Assembly (NCBI RefSeq): GCF_001307105.1
Contig: NZ_LGYN01000030.1
Coordinates: forward strand, 62,001-126,000
Direction: 5' to 3'
Origin: Bacillus australimaris
GTDB lineage: Bacteria > Bacillota > Bacilli > Bacillales > Bacillaceae
Length of the DNA stretch: 64,000 nt
This document shows positions 1 through 9,826 of the stretch, one piece after another; the stretch's first letter is position 1, and each line of letters starts with the position of its first letter. Both the position numbers and the translations under genes were made by a program. The notes beneath the pieces were generated by a model. The model searched no databases, was not told where the DNA came from, and saw only the letters and a list, made by a program, of their open reading frames with translations.

Positions 1-2
1 AT

Positions 3-41
3 GCCATTGATTTGATGAATGAACAAATAGCGCTTCATTAA
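3..41 (+). CDS. possible C-terminal tail of an upstream gene
   Basis: An open frame enters from the left edge and ends at a TAA at 39-41, coding only a dozen residues ending in MNEQIALH. It lies just before a strong hairpin terminator on the same strand, as expected for the 3' end of a truncated gene. There is too little sequence to name it, and it may be chance. Confidence 0.3.
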   Translation, partial: AIDLMNEQIALH

Positions 42-60
42 TCCAGAAGCCAAAAGAAGA

Positions 61-97
61 AAAAGCTGATGAGAGGTTTCTCAACAGCTTTTTTTAG
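61..97. terminator. bidirectional rho-independent terminator
   Basis: The arms AAAAGCTG and TGAGA pair with TCTCA and CAGCTTTT around a short loop, and are followed by a T run. The A run on the left makes it usable from both sides. It separates the gene to the left from the leftward regulator gene that ends at 104. Confidence 0.8.
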
Positions 98-103
98 TGA
101 AAA

Positions 104-1612
104 TCAGTCGTTTATATCAACGATTCGCCGGTGCAAGTTGTCCAATTCTTTTTTAGTTGGAAAAGAGTTGATCAACAGTGTAGATCGTCCGAATTGATGA
201 GGAAGCTCAGTATCTGTCACAATCATATCAATTCCAAGACGATCCATTGTCAAAGCATTTAATGTATTTTCAGGACTTGTGAAAATGTGAATGAGAGGAG
301 GCAAGCTTAATTTAATTAAATCTGCAATAAACAAACTATGATTATAGCCTAATGTTGAAATGACAAAAATGTTCAACACGTTTCTCCGCTCCATTTCCAA
401 ATGAACTAGACCCCTCCAGTTAGACGTAATGATACGGATTAATTCTCGCTCATTTTTTACAAAAGAAGCGAGTATATCATCTGTTTTTAACTCCTGAATG
501 ATATGGGTAATTCTCGAATAGAAGTAAGGAAGCTGTTTTTTGACCTCTGATAAATAACGCGATTTCTTTTTGAAAAGGAAACCATCTCTCCCGGTAATTT
601 CATTAGAATACACATAATATTGGAGAAGAAGGAGTGTCAGTACCTTGCGATTAGCCACCTCTTGATGAAAAATCAACTCCAATTGATTGATAAATTTTTG
701 AATCGCATCAAAGAGGCGTGGTGTATGTGATTGAAAGAACATCAATTTTTCTTCAACAGATTCAATTGATTTAAAATGACCAATAGCTGGCTCAATCAAT
801 AGTAAAAAGACAAACTCGTGATGATCCAGTGTAATATCAAATATATTTTTCGTCATTCGGCCAATGTGTTTTTCCCATGCTTTAATTTGACCATAGATAC
901 TTTTACCTGCAGCTGTCTGTTTTTCTTCATTCATTGAATATGTATAGTTGCGTCTTATCGTGAAATTTTTTCTTATTCGGTGAATGGAAACACCGAGCCA
1001 CAAACAGTATTTATCAATAGCGATATCTGGAACATTGACTTCAATCACCTGAAATAATTCCTGTAATAAGTCAACAGCGTCTTGCTTTTGAATCTCATTA
1101 AATGGCCAAAGCCGGCTTCCATACACTTCAAACAAAAACTCAACAAAGAATTGCCGGATCTCCTTCTCATTCCCATGGAACTGCATGCTGTCTGGGCGTA
1201 ATTCAATGTCATAGGATGTAAGAATGGAATTGATTTTATGAATGGTGTTATACAACGTGGACCTGCTGATATTAAGCGTGTCCATCCATTCATAGAACGT
1301 CATATTTTCTTCGAAGAAAATGCCATCAATTAATCGAATTTCAATCGTATCTTTTAAAATTTCTTTGATATAGTAGTCCACTCGTATCGTCTGGGTATAA
1401 CAAATGGATATGCCCTGTCTTGGCTTTATGCGAATTAACGGCTCTCCATTCTCTGTTTGGAACGATTTCATTTGTTCTAAATCACTTTGAATGGCACGAA
1501 CCGAGCCAATCTTTTCATCTGATATCTCTTGAAGAGTCCACCACTTATTTTTTGATACAAGCAGTTTTAAAATGTTTATCCATCTCTTTGATTTGTTATC
1601 AATGAGGTCCAT
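104..1612 (-). CDS. Mga/AtxA-like transcriptional regulator (locus 1)
   Basis: A 502-residue protein built like the Mga/AtxA virulence regulators. It has an N-terminal Mga-type helix-turn-helix (about residues 10-60), a second helix-turn-helix (about 105-140, with NISRSTLYNTIHKIN), a long helical PRD-like region (about 170-400) and a C-terminal EIIB-like fold (about 405-500). In this family PRD and EIIB-like segments link activity to PTS phosphorylation or multimer state; that is family knowledge, not visible here. It is divergent from the giant LPKTG surface protein at 2334, which it probably activates (inference). A close paralogue in the same position controls locus 2 (10786-12288). An AAAGGAG ribosome binding site lies about 11 bases before the ATG. 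Confidence 0.85.
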   Translation of the reverse strand: MDLIDNKSKRWINILKLLVSKNKWWTLQEISDEKIGSVRAIQSDLEQMKSFQTENGEPLIRIKPRQGISICYTQTIRVDYYIKEILKDTIEIRLIDGIFFEENMTFYEWMDTLNISRSTLYNTIHKINSILTSYDIELRPDSMQFHGNEKEIRQFFVEFLFEVYGSRLWPFNEIQKQDAVDLLQELFQVIEVNVPDIAIDKYCLWLGVSIHRIRKNFTIRRNYTYSMNEEKQTAAGKSIYGQIKAWEKHIGRMTKNIFDITLDHHEFVFLLLIEPAIGHFKSIESVEEKLMFFQSHTPRLFDAIQKFINQLELIFHQEVANRKVLTLLLLQYYVYSNEITGRDGFLFKKKSRYLSEVKKQLPYFYSRITHIIQELKTDDILASFVKNERELIRIITSNWRGLVHLEMERRNVLNIFVISTLGYNHSLFIADLIKLSLPPLIHIFTSPENTLNALTMDRLGIDMIVTDTELPHQFGRSTLLINSFPTKKELDNLHRRIVDIND

Positions 1613-2333
1613 CCAACCATTAACTCCTTTCTTTTGTCTGCCTCCTTATATTGTTAAGTTCAGATAAAGAACATGTGCTCCTCAAAATAGGCATGAAATG
1701 ATTGTAATGTTTACGCTAATTTGTTTTGTCTTCGCTTTTGATGATAAATGAGAAAAAAATTAGACGGAAACAAATATTATTAGCTGATTCGCCATTTTTT
1801 TCTTTTAAAAGGTTGTAAATAAGTCATAAATCCCACATAAATGGATCATTTTAGATATTTTGTTTATTTTTTTGCTGTCTAAACGGTAAATGTAAGAATA
1901 AAAAGCAAGGGATTTTTGATTACCATATGGATGGGAGTAGAGAGGAATGCGATCTATCTGATGCTGAACTGTCTTACCATACATACCATATATGATACAT
2001 ACTCGTTTCATATGAACGAACCTTATGTGTGTATATGCTGATATAAACATATACACATAGTTTTTTGTTTATTCGTATAAATAGAAACTTCATTTCTTGT
2101 ACTTTTCATTGTTCCTCTCACTATTCCCCATTTCTATAGACCCCTATTCAGTTACTTTATCCATTATCCATCATTTTCCTTCATGTTTATTCATGATCAT
2201 CTCATTGAGTTTATAGGGTCTTAAGATGCCATTCTTAGAAAATATGTGAATAGAAACGGAGTGATTCCACAAGACAATACAAATGATTTTTTTGGTATTT
2301 ATTGAAAACTGATTTTAGAAAAGGGTGAATGTA
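1613..2333. promoter_or_regulatory. long divergent intergenic region of surface locus 1
   Basis: This 721-base AT-rich region has no convincing gene and separates the regulator from the surface-protein operon, so it must carry both promoters. At 1757-1770 it contains AAATTAGACGGAAA, which resembles a motif at a similar distance from the paralogous regulator of locus 2. The leftward 83-residue frame at 1805-2056 has no recognisable features and is judged spurious. Confidence 0.5.
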
Positions 2334-5300
2334 TTGAAAAGGATGTTGTCACTGACTCTCATGATTGTGTTAGTCATACAGTCTAGTATTTTAGGAATTT
2401 TGCCTTTTACAGGGGCAGAAGCAAAAGAAATTCAAGAAGACATTTATAGAAATATTGAGTTTGCAGATGTCGAAGGAAACAAGTTATCACACATGGAAGA
2501 CCAGCTGATAAGAAAAGCCACTGTCCATTGGTCAATAAAAGGGATAGAGCTAAAACGGGATCATCCTTATGTTCTTTCTCTTCCTTCCACAATCCAAGTA
2601 GAGAAGGAGCAAAAGGAACCGATTACTGTCAATCAAATACAAGTTGGCGAGTATACCGTTTCTAAACTAAATGAAGTGACGATCACATTTAAAGAAGAGG
2701 TTGAACTTGATCCAAATTTAGAAGGATCTATAGACATAGAAGTTAGTAGTATAGCTGAGCAAAAAGAGAATACAAAGCAAAACGAGCATAAAGAAGAACA
2801 CTTAAAAGATGACTCAAAATCACCGGAGAAAGATAAAGCAGCTAAAAGGCAAGAAATTGTTCAATCAAAAGAAAACAAAGAGGATGAGCTGCTAAAAAAC
2901 AAGGTGAACGTATCTGAGCGTTTAGGACTGCAAAGTGTTTCACAACACAAGATGATCCAAGAAAATATCCTCACTGATGCACAATTAATTTTTGAAGATC
3001 AGGAAGGGAATTCAGTTGATAAGCCAGATATCAATTCGCTGATTTCCATTAACTATGTGTGGGCCATCCCGAACGGGCATAGCTATAATGGCGGGGATGA
3101 ATTCCATTTCAAGGTTCCAGAGGAATTAGTGATTTACGAAAAAATCGATCGTCTCGAGATGAAATTTAATCAGGCAACCATTGGTTATTTCTCTGTAGAT
3201 GAGAGCGGAAATGCCTCCATCGAGTTCACAGATTTTATCAAACAATATTCAAATATTCATGGAACAATTCAAGTTTGGACGCAATTAGATCAACAAACAG
3301 TCATCACTGAAGAAAAAGAAGTCATCATTACCCCGATTGAAGGCAAGGATACGGTATCCATTCCGATTCAATACATTCCAAATGGTCCAAACGTCTCTAA
3401 AAAGGGAGAACCAAATCGATCTTACAATGCTGAAACCATTCAATGGACAGTAGATTTTAATATGGACTTAGACGATGTGAAACAAGCGAAGCTATTAGAT
3501 CCGATTCAAGAAGGTCAGGCATTGAAAAAAGATTCAATCAAGCTTTATCGTGTTGATACAAAGCTAAATGGGGAAACATCGCTTGGTCAGCTGCTTGACG
3601 AAAACCACTACACAATCGGTCAAACAGCAGATGGTCAAGATTTCACGATTGAATTTAAAGATGACGTGCATCTAGCTTACCGTTTAATGTATGAAACGGA
3701 CATTACAAATCAAGATCAGTCTGCATTTCGTAATAAAGCGTCCCTTGTTTCCGGTGATAAAGTGATCAGTTCAGCAGAAGGCACAGTGAATGTGACAAGA
3801 GGCAGTCCTTTAAATAAAAAAGCCGCGCATTACGATCCAGTCACACAAACGATTACCTGGGAAATTCGGTATAACTATAACGAAAAAACGCTGGCTCAAA
3901 AGGACGCTTTGTTAGAAGACTTCTTTAACGGCACACAGGCGCTGATATCTGATTCAATTCAAGTCAAAGAAGTCACAATTGATCAAAATGGCAACGAAGC
4001 AGGGTCAAAAGCGTTTGAAAATTATGTAGTTCAACCTCAAAAAAAGGATGAACAAAACGGGTTTACCTTGCAATTCAATCAAGATATTCAATCAGCTTAT
4101 CTCATCACCTATCAAACAAAAGCAACCGAGCGGATTTTTGAAGCTGAAGAGATCATCAATACGGTGACAGCTGGAAAAGAGAGCAAACAAGCGAAGCAAA
4201 GAATTGACCAGCAAATCCTAACGAAAAATCACGGAACACCGAATTACAAGAACAAGACCATTCCATGGCGTATCACCTTCAACAAAGATCAACAAACGAT
4301 GAACAATTTGATATTAAAAGATACGTTTACAAACGAAGGATTGACGCTGCAAAAAGATAGTTTAAAAGTGACGACAGGCAATTCAGTGCTTGAAGAAGGC
4401 ACAGATTACCTAATAGTTGAACATGAAAATGGTTTTGATATTCAATTTACGAAAGAAATAAAAACAGAACATACCGTCACATATACAACGGCTTTTGATT
4501 ATGAAAAAAGAGCAGATAAAGACCAAAAGAATCTGCGTAATCATGTAAAGCTTGAATGGGTAAATGAAGATGGCAAGGATTTGACGAAGGAAAATCAATC
4601 TGTCTTCACGCCTGACACATATACGCAGTCAAATGGTTTTAAGAACGGAACTTATGATGCAAAGAAAAAAGAGATCACATGGAATATCGGTGTGAACTAT
4701 AATTTGAAACAGCTAGAAGAGGCGAGAATCGAGGATTTCATTCAAGGAAACCAGCGTTTGCTTAAAGATTCAATCACCGTCTATTCACTTGATTTACAAG
4801 GCGGAGAAAATGGAGCAGAAGAAAAAGAGGTATTAGCGAAAGAATATTATGACATCAAATTCCTTGAAAATGAAAAGGGAGAAACAGGCTTCGAAGTCAT
4901 TTTCAAAAAAGCCATTGATTCCCCTTACAAAATCACGTATCAAACAAGTGTTGAAGGAATGGATTTAGTACAGAAAACCTACGAAAATAAAGCGACCCTT
5001 TATGATGGACAGACAAAAGAATCAGATGTAAATGCTGTGGTGTCCATTCCAAATGGAGGGAAATACACGAGCAAATCAGGAAATCAACAAGGGAAAGTTA
5101 TTGATTGGAAAGTGAATATTAATTTTGGTCAATCAACGGTTCAAGATGCGACGATTATAGATCACCCAAGCAATAACCAAGCGATAATAGAAAACTCGTT
5201 TCATCTCTATTCGACGACAATAGATGAAAAGGGGCAAGTGACAAAAGAAAAAGAACTGGAAAAAGGGAAAGATTATGAGTTAGACCTTGAATTCGATCCA

Positions 5301-8300
5301 GATTCTTTTCAAATCAAATTTAAAGATGAAATCACAAGACCATATATTTTGGAATATCAATCTCTCATTTTAGATAAGGTGGGAAGTACACTTCAAAACG
5401 AAGTAACGTTTAGAGGTGAAAATGTAAAAGAAATCAAAAAGGAATCCGAAGCCTCAATTGTGGTCAAACGCACCGCTGGCATGGGGGACGGCACAGGAGC
5501 GATTGGTGCTTTAACCGTTAAAAAGGTTGATGCGAGTACTGGAAAAGCGCTAAAAGGAGCAAGTTTCTCACTTACAGATGCTGCGAGCGGCATCGTCATT
5601 GGTACAAAGACAACAGCTGAAGAAGGATCTATTCGATTTGATCGTCTCTTATATGGTGACTATATCGTGACAGAAGAGAAAGCACCTGATGGTTATATGA
5701 AAACCAAGGAACCGATCAATGTAACGATTGATCAGCCTTACGAATCTGGAGATCAAGCGAAAACAGGAAATAGCATAACGGTGCAGAACCAAGAAATCCG
5801 CCAGCATGTCAAGTTAACGAAAAAGGACAAAGAGACGGATGCAGCATTAGAGAATGCCGAATTTGAACTGAAAAATGAATCTGGAGATACCGTCCAAACC
5901 GATTTGAAAACGGATGAAAAAGGAGAAATTCTTTTCAAACATCTTGAGCCAGGTTCCTATTATTTTGTTGAGACAAACGCACCGAAAGGCTATCAATTAA
6001 ATCAGCACAAATGGCCGTTCACCATTAAAGAAAATCAAACAGAAACAACAATTGTAACTGCAGTAAATGACATCATCAAAGGCTCAGCAGAATTGAGCAA
6101 AATAGGCGAAGGCGGAGAGAGACTAGAAGGTGCACAATTCAAGCTCTTAGATAAAGACGGGCAAGAGCTGCAAAGGTCACTTGTCACAGGAGAAAATGGC
6201 AAGATCACGATAAACGAACTAAGACCGGGTACGTATCAGCTCATTGAAACAAAAGCACCCGATGGTTATGTATTAGATGAAACGCCGATCACATTTGACG
6301 TACCACTTGAACCAAAGGAACCGGTCATCATTTCGAAAAAGAACCTATATGAAACAAGTGCATTAGAAGTGATAAAAGAAGGGGAAGATGGCAAGAAGCT
6401 TCAAGGTGTTCGATTTGAAGTCTTGGATCAAAATGACCAAGTCGTGCGTAAAGATTTGACAACAGATGAAGATGGGAAGCTTTTGGTTGATAACCTCAAA
6501 CCGGGCAAATATCAGCTCGTGGAGACAGAGAGTATTGATGGTTACCAAAAGAAAAATAAATCTTATCCTTTTACCATCGAAATCGCACAAAAAAAACCGG
6601 CAGAAATCAAAGTGATCAATGATCTTAAAACTGGATCTGTCCAGCTCACGAAGCTCGGTGAAAAGGATGATGTGCTTGAAGGAGCAGAATTCAAGCTTGT
6701 AGATGCAAATGGAAAGGAGATGAAAACAGGTCTCGTCACTGATCAGAACGGGAAGATCATCGTCAACGATCTGAAGCCTGGAACCTATCAGTTTGTTGAA
6801 ACGAAGGCGCCATTCGGTCACGAGCTTGACGAAACACCTGTCACTTTTGCTATTCCATTTAACCCTGAGAAGCTGGTCAGTGTGACAAAAGAAAATAGCC
6901 GCAAAACAGGCGGAGTGCTGTTGCACAAAAAAGGCGAAGATGGGAATTCATTAGAAGGGGTTGTCTTTGATCTATCTAATGATAAAGGAAAGATAGTGGC
7001 AGGAGGAGAAGGAATCACAACCAATCAGGATGGAAAGATCACCTTCACAGGGCTAAAACCTGGAACCTATCAATTTGTTGAAAGAAAGAGTCTTGAAGGC
7101 TATGAATTGAGTACGAAACCACTTGTTTTTCAAGTTGAATTAGGTCAAAAAGAATTGATTCAAGTGGAGGCAATCAATCAGCTCAAGAAAGGTTCTGTAG
7201 AACTCACAAAAATAGGAGAAGAAAAAGAAAGATTGAAAGGCGCAGAATTTACACTTTTCAATGACGATGGCAAAGAATTGATGTCAGGTTTAACAACAAA
7301 CGAGAAAGGCATCATCACTGTCAACGATTTGAAACCAGGCGCTTACCAATTGGTTGAAACGAAGGCTCCTTTTGGACATAAACTAGATGCAGAACCAGTA
7401 GACTTTAAGATTGATTTCAACCCAAATCAACTGGTGAAAGTGACTAAAGAAAATATTCGGACGACAAGTGCTGTGAAGCTTCAGAAAAAAGGAGAGGATG
7501 GTCAGTTGCTCGCTGGGGTGACCTTCGATCTGATGGATGAGCATGATCAGCGTATTCAGAAAGACTTAAAGACAAACAAAAACGGTCAACTGACAGTCGA
7601 TCAACTGAAGCCAGGAACCTATCGATTTGTCGAAACAGCAAGCATTGCCGGCTATGAATTGGATCAGACACCTATCTCATTTACGATTCGTTTAGGTCAA
7701 GACAAACCAGCAAAAGTAGAAATGATCAACAAACTGACGCCGGGAGCAGTGGAACTGACCAAAATCAATGATGAGGGACATCTGCTGGAACATGCAGAGT
7801 TTGCTCTTCTGAGTAAAGAAGGAAAAACGTTGAAGACATCACTTGTAACGGACCAAAAAGGAAAGCTTCACATCAACGATCTAAAACCGGGAGAATATCA
7901 ATTCGTTGAAACGAAAGCACCTCACGGCTATCAATTGGATAATAAGCCGATCCTGTTCACAATTGAGAAAAATCAGCAGAAGCCGCTTCAATTAACAGCG
8001 AAGAATCACTTGATCTTAGGAAGTCTGCGTATCATAAAGGTAGACCAGCAGACAGATAAAACCTTAAAAGGGGCAGCCTTTGACATTCGTACAAAAGCCG
8101 GGAAAGCCATAAAATCTGTGACAACAGGAAAAGACGGAGAAGCCATTGTCAAAGGGCTTAAACCTGGAGAGTATCTACTCACAGAGACGAAAGCACCAGA
8201 TGGTTATGTAGCTTTAAAGAAACCGCTCGCTTTTACGATTCAAATGGGCGAAGTGGAGATCAAGACAATGATTGTGAAAAATGCACCAGTGAAGAATGAA

Positions 8301-8477
8301 GAAGACCATACGAATCCTCCAGCCTCAGATCAAGGGGATCAACATCCGCCCCATGACTCAAACGGTGAGCTGCCAAAGACTGGTGAAGAATGGTTGCGTT
8401 ACTTGATGTATGCAGGGATTTTACTAGTAGCTTCTGGAACTGTTCTTCTTGTTGTCAGAAGAAGAACCATTCAGTAA
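2334..8477 (+). CDS. giant LPXTG cell-wall adhesin with SpaA/Cna_B repeats
   Basis: A secreted, sortase-anchored surface protein of about 2050 residues. It has a signal peptide ending near AEA, a charged low-complexity segment (about 145-200), then about five repeated adhesin-type domains resembling collagen-binding Cna_A folds, each with a core such as ETIQWTVDFN or KEITWNIGVNYN (about 220-1040). Ten SpaA/Cna_B prealbumin-like domains follow (about 1060-1985), with the lysine and ETKAPDGY-type glutamate motifs typical of intramolecular isopeptide bonds. The C terminus has LPKTG, a hydrophobic helix and RRR. TTG 2334 is chosen because AAGGGTG lies six bases upstream; GTG 2325 in the same frame is possible. 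The sortase gene follows after 21 bases. The ligand is unknown. Confidence 0.85.
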   Translation: MKRMLSLTLMIVLVIQSSILGILPFTGAEAKEIQEDIYRNIEFADVEGNKLSHMEDQLIRKATVHWSIKGIELKRDHPYVLSLPSTIQVEKEQKEPITVNQIQVGEYTVSKLNEVTITFKEEVELDPNLEGSIDIEVSSIAEQKENTKQNEHKEEHLKDDSKSPEKDKAAKRQEIVQSKENKEDELLKNKVNVSERLGLQSVSQHKMIQENILTDAQLIFEDQEGNSVDKPDINSLISINYVWAIPNGHSYNGGDEFHFKVPEELVIYEKIDRLEMKFNQATIGYFSVDESGNASIEFTDFIKQYSNIHGTIQVWTQLDQQTVITEEKEVIITPIEGKDTVSIPIQYIPNGPNVSKKGEPNRSYNAETIQWTVDFNMDLDDVKQAKLLDPIQEGQALKKDSIKLYRVDTKLNGETSLGQLLDENHYTIGQTADGQDFTIEFKDDVHLAYRLMYETDITNQDQSAFRNKASLVSGDKVISSAEGTVNVTRGSPLNKKAAHYDPVTQTITWEIRYNYNEKTLAQKDALLEDFFNGTQALISDSIQVKEVTIDQNGNEAGSKAFENYVVQPQKKDEQNGFTLQFNQDIQSAYLITYQTKATERIFEAEEIINTVTAGKESKQAKQRIDQQILTKNHGTPNYKNKTIPWRITFNKDQQTMNNLILKDTFTNEGLTLQKDSLKVTTGNSVLEEGTDYLIVEHENGFDIQFTKEIKTEHTVTYTTAFDYEKRADKDQKNLRNHVKLEWVNEDGKDLTKENQSVFTPDTYTQSNGFKNGTYDAKKKEITWNIGVNYNLKQLEEARIEDFIQGNQRLLKDSITVYSLDLQGGENGAEEKEVLAKEYYDIKFLENEKGETGFEVIFKKAIDSPYKITYQTSVEGMDLVQKTYENKATLYDGQTKESDVNAVVSIPNGGKYTSKSGNQQGKVIDWKVNINFGQSTVQDATIIDHPSNNQAIIENSFHLYSTTIDEKGQVTKEKELEKGKDYELDLEFDPDSFQIKFKDEITRPYILEYQSLILDKVGSTLQNEVTFRGENVKEIKKESEASIVVKRTAGMGDGTGAIGALTVKKVDASTGKALKGASFSLTDAASGIVIGTKTTAEEGSIRFDRLLYGDYIVTEEKAPDGYMKTKEPINVTIDQPYESGDQAKTGNSITVQNQEIRQHVKLTKKDKETDAALENAEFELKNESGDTVQTDLKTDEKGEILFKHLEPGSYYFVETNAPKGYQLNQHKWPFTIKENQTETTIVTAVNDIIKGSAELSKIGEGGERLEGAQFKLLDKDGQELQRSLVTGENGKITINELRPGTYQLIETKAPDGYVLDETPITFDVPLEPKEPVIISKKNLYETSALEVIKEGEDGKKLQGVRFEVLDQNDQVVRKDLTTDEDGKLLVDNLKPGKYQLVETESIDGYQKKNKSYPFTIEIAQKKPAEIKVINDLKTGSVQLTKLGEKDDVLEGAEFKLVDANGKEMKTGLVTDQNGKIIVNDLKPGTYQFVETKAPFGHELDETPVTFAIPFNPEKLVSVTKENSRKTGGVLLHKKGEDGNSLEGVVFDLSNDKGKIVAGGEGITTNQDGKITFTGLKPGTYQFVERKSLEGYELSTKPLVFQVELGQKELIQVEAINQLKKGSVELTKIGEEKERLKGAEFTLFNDDGKELMSGLTTNEKGIITVNDLKPGAYQLVETKAPFGHKLDAEPVDFKIDFNPNQLVKVTKENIRTTSAVKLQKKGEDGQLLAGVTFDLMDEHDQRIQKDLKTNKNGQLTVDQLKPGTYRFVETASIAGYELDQTPISFTIRLGQDKPAKVEMINKLTPGAVELTKINDEGHLLEHAEFALLSKEGKTLKTSLVTDQKGKLHINDLKPGEYQFVETKAPHGYQLDNKPILFTIEKNQQKPLQLTAKNHLILGSLRIIKVDQQTDKTLKGAAFDIRTKAGKAIKSVTTGKDGEAIVKGLKPGEYLLTETKAPDGYVALKKPLAFTIQMGEVEIKTMIVKNAPVKNEEDHTNPPASDQGDQHPPHDSNGELPKTGEEWLRYLMYAGILLVASGTVLLVVRRRTIQ

Positions 8478-8498
8478 AAGGAAGGAACGAGTGTATTG

Positions 8499-9101
8499 AT
8501 GAAAAAAAGAACCTTATTAGGTAGCTTTTTGGTGGTCACGGGGCTGATGCTCATCTCCGTTCCTTTTCTATATGAGTGGCGAACTTCTCAAGAGACAGCA
8601 GCAATGGAACAGGCATTAAAGTTGATTGAAGAAAATGAAAGTGATGTCCTTTCTTCTATTCCACATTTAACTGTGTCAGAAGAAGACCTGCGAGATGTGA
8701 TGGAACTAGAGATCCCGTCAATTGATTTAAACGAAAAAGTGCTTCCTGTTACATCAAAAGAAAATTTAGGCATTGCACTGACTCAAATCAAATCTCATCA
8801 AATGCCAGGTGAAGGAAATTTCACGATTGCAGGCCATAGAGGGTATAGAGGCGACCGGCTTTTCCGGCAGCTGCCAGAGGTACCTAAAGGAGAAAAAGTC
8901 GTCTTACATCATCAAGCTGAAACATACGAATATAAAATTGTCAGCTCTGCTACGATAGAACCGACGGATGTGGATGTATTAAAGGATCGCGGGAAAAATG
9001 AACTGACATTGATCACTTGTACACTTGATGGTCAGAAACGCTTTGTCTTAAAAGGAATACGAATCAACGCTTCAAAGAGTGAGCAGCCATCGGATGTATA
9101 A
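8499..9101 (+). CDS. sortase (class D-like)
   Basis: A membrane-anchored transpeptidase of about 200 residues with one N-terminal membrane helix and an extracellular sortase fold. The catalytic triad is visible: His in AGHRG (about 113), Cys in TLITC (about 174) and Arg in KRFVLKG (about 181). Size and motif spacing fit class D sortases of Bacillus better than class A or B. It follows the LPKTG protein by about 20 bases and is presumably its dedicated anchoring enzyme (inference). The ATG at 8499 is preferred; a TTG lies directly before it. Its end overlaps the next small gene. Confidence 0.85.
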   Translation: MKKRTLLGSFLVVTGLMLISVPFLYEWRTSQETAAMEQALKLIEENESDVLSSIPHLTVSEEDLRDVMELEIPSIDLNEKVLPVTSKENLGIALTQIKSHQMPGEGNFTIAGHRGYRGDRLFRQLPEVPKGEKVVLHHQAETYEYKIVSSATIEPTDVDVLKDRGKNELTLITCTLDGQKRFVLKGIRINASKSEQPSDV

Positions 9102-9420
9102 CACCAACATAATAAATGATGGATGCGATGGAAAAGCAGCGCTCACGACCGGCATGTTACACCAATTGTTATCAGAGCAATATCCAACTTTAAAAAACGA
9201 ACGTTGGGATGTTGATGTAGATACAATTCGGGTTTCACCTATTCTTCACCCTTTATTAAAAAGAAAGCTGCCAGTTGGTATTGAAAAATTCACATGTGTT
9301 TTGTTCACGCAGCAGACAGCAGCTTTTGGAGAGCCTTTGATTGTGTATTTTCTATTGGATGAGAAAGGCGAATCGATTTTCGCAATGGATTTATTGCTTG
9401 AGCAGCAAGATACCCATTAA
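9079..9420 (+). CDS. small protein of unknown family, sortase-locus tail gene 1
   Basis: A 113-residue soluble protein with no signal peptide or membrane segment. I do not recognise the family. It overlaps the sortase gene by 23 bases, so it is the last gene of the locus 1 operon. It is clearly related to the protein at 20230-20517, which ends locus 2. Both contain W-V-D-x-(D/E)-x-(L/I)-R-(V/I)-S, LHP, KLP-x-x-IE, CVLF and an I-V-(Y/I)-x-LLD core. The start is uncertain: GTG 9079 or ATG 9094. Its repeated association with regulated surface-protein operons suggests a role in secretion, sorting or feedback, but nothing in the sequence fixes it. Confidence 0.7.
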   Translation: MSSHRMYNTNIINDGCDGKAALTTGMLHQLLSEQYPTLKNERWDVDVDTIRVSPILHPLLKRKLPVGIEKFTCVLFTQQTAAFGEPLIVYFLLDEKGESIFAMDLLLEQQDTH

Positions 9421-9826
9421 ACGAGAAATAAAAAAGGGGCTTTGATTAACGGGTTCGGTTTTAAGGTAGAAAAATAAAATCAGTCATATCATGAGGACTC
9501 TAATTCGTATACGAATTAGAGTTCTTTTATTTGTTTATATATAGGCGTTTTACTAACTTTATTATCTACTAAAATTAGCATATCAATTGATAGAAGTCCG
9601 CTGCCTAGCAGATAGTCTCCAATGACTGCTCCATATTTAAGATGATAAAAATTGGATTGAAAACAGAGGTAATATTGACGACCAAAGTAGATCATCTAGT
9701 TTTTATCCCTTCCCCTGTTTCTTCAGAAGAAATATTAGAAAGTACTAAAGATAATCATGTGTTGACTCCAAAATACTGATAAAATTTATTTAGATATTTC
9801 TTAATTATAGGTGTGGAGGTAAAAGC
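9421..9826. other. intergenic region between surface locus 1 and the LRR gene
   Basis: A 406-base stretch without a supported gene. It holds a long palindromic terminator at 9497-9526 and then AT-rich sequence. No intact reading frame or RNA gene was recognised in the rest. Confidence 0.5.
9497..9526. terminator. terminator with a perfect 26-bp palindrome
   Basis: ACTCTAATTCGTA is followed directly by its exact reverse complement TACGAATTAGAGT (9497-9522) and then by TCTTTT. It sits downstream of the locus 1 operon and is best read as its terminator, although a loopless dyad could also bind a dimeric protein. Confidence 0.65.

Noticed and set aside
1805..2056. Leftward 83-residue open frame in the locus 1 intergenic region
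   Set aside because: No ribosome binding site, low-complexity AT-driven composition and no family resemblance; it lies where two divergent promoters are expected.
6363..6926. Leftward 187-residue open frame inside the giant adhesin gene
   Set aside because: It is antisense to the repeated SpaA domains, and its Phe/Leu/Cys-rich sequence is what antisense reading of a Lys/Glu-rich repeat gives.
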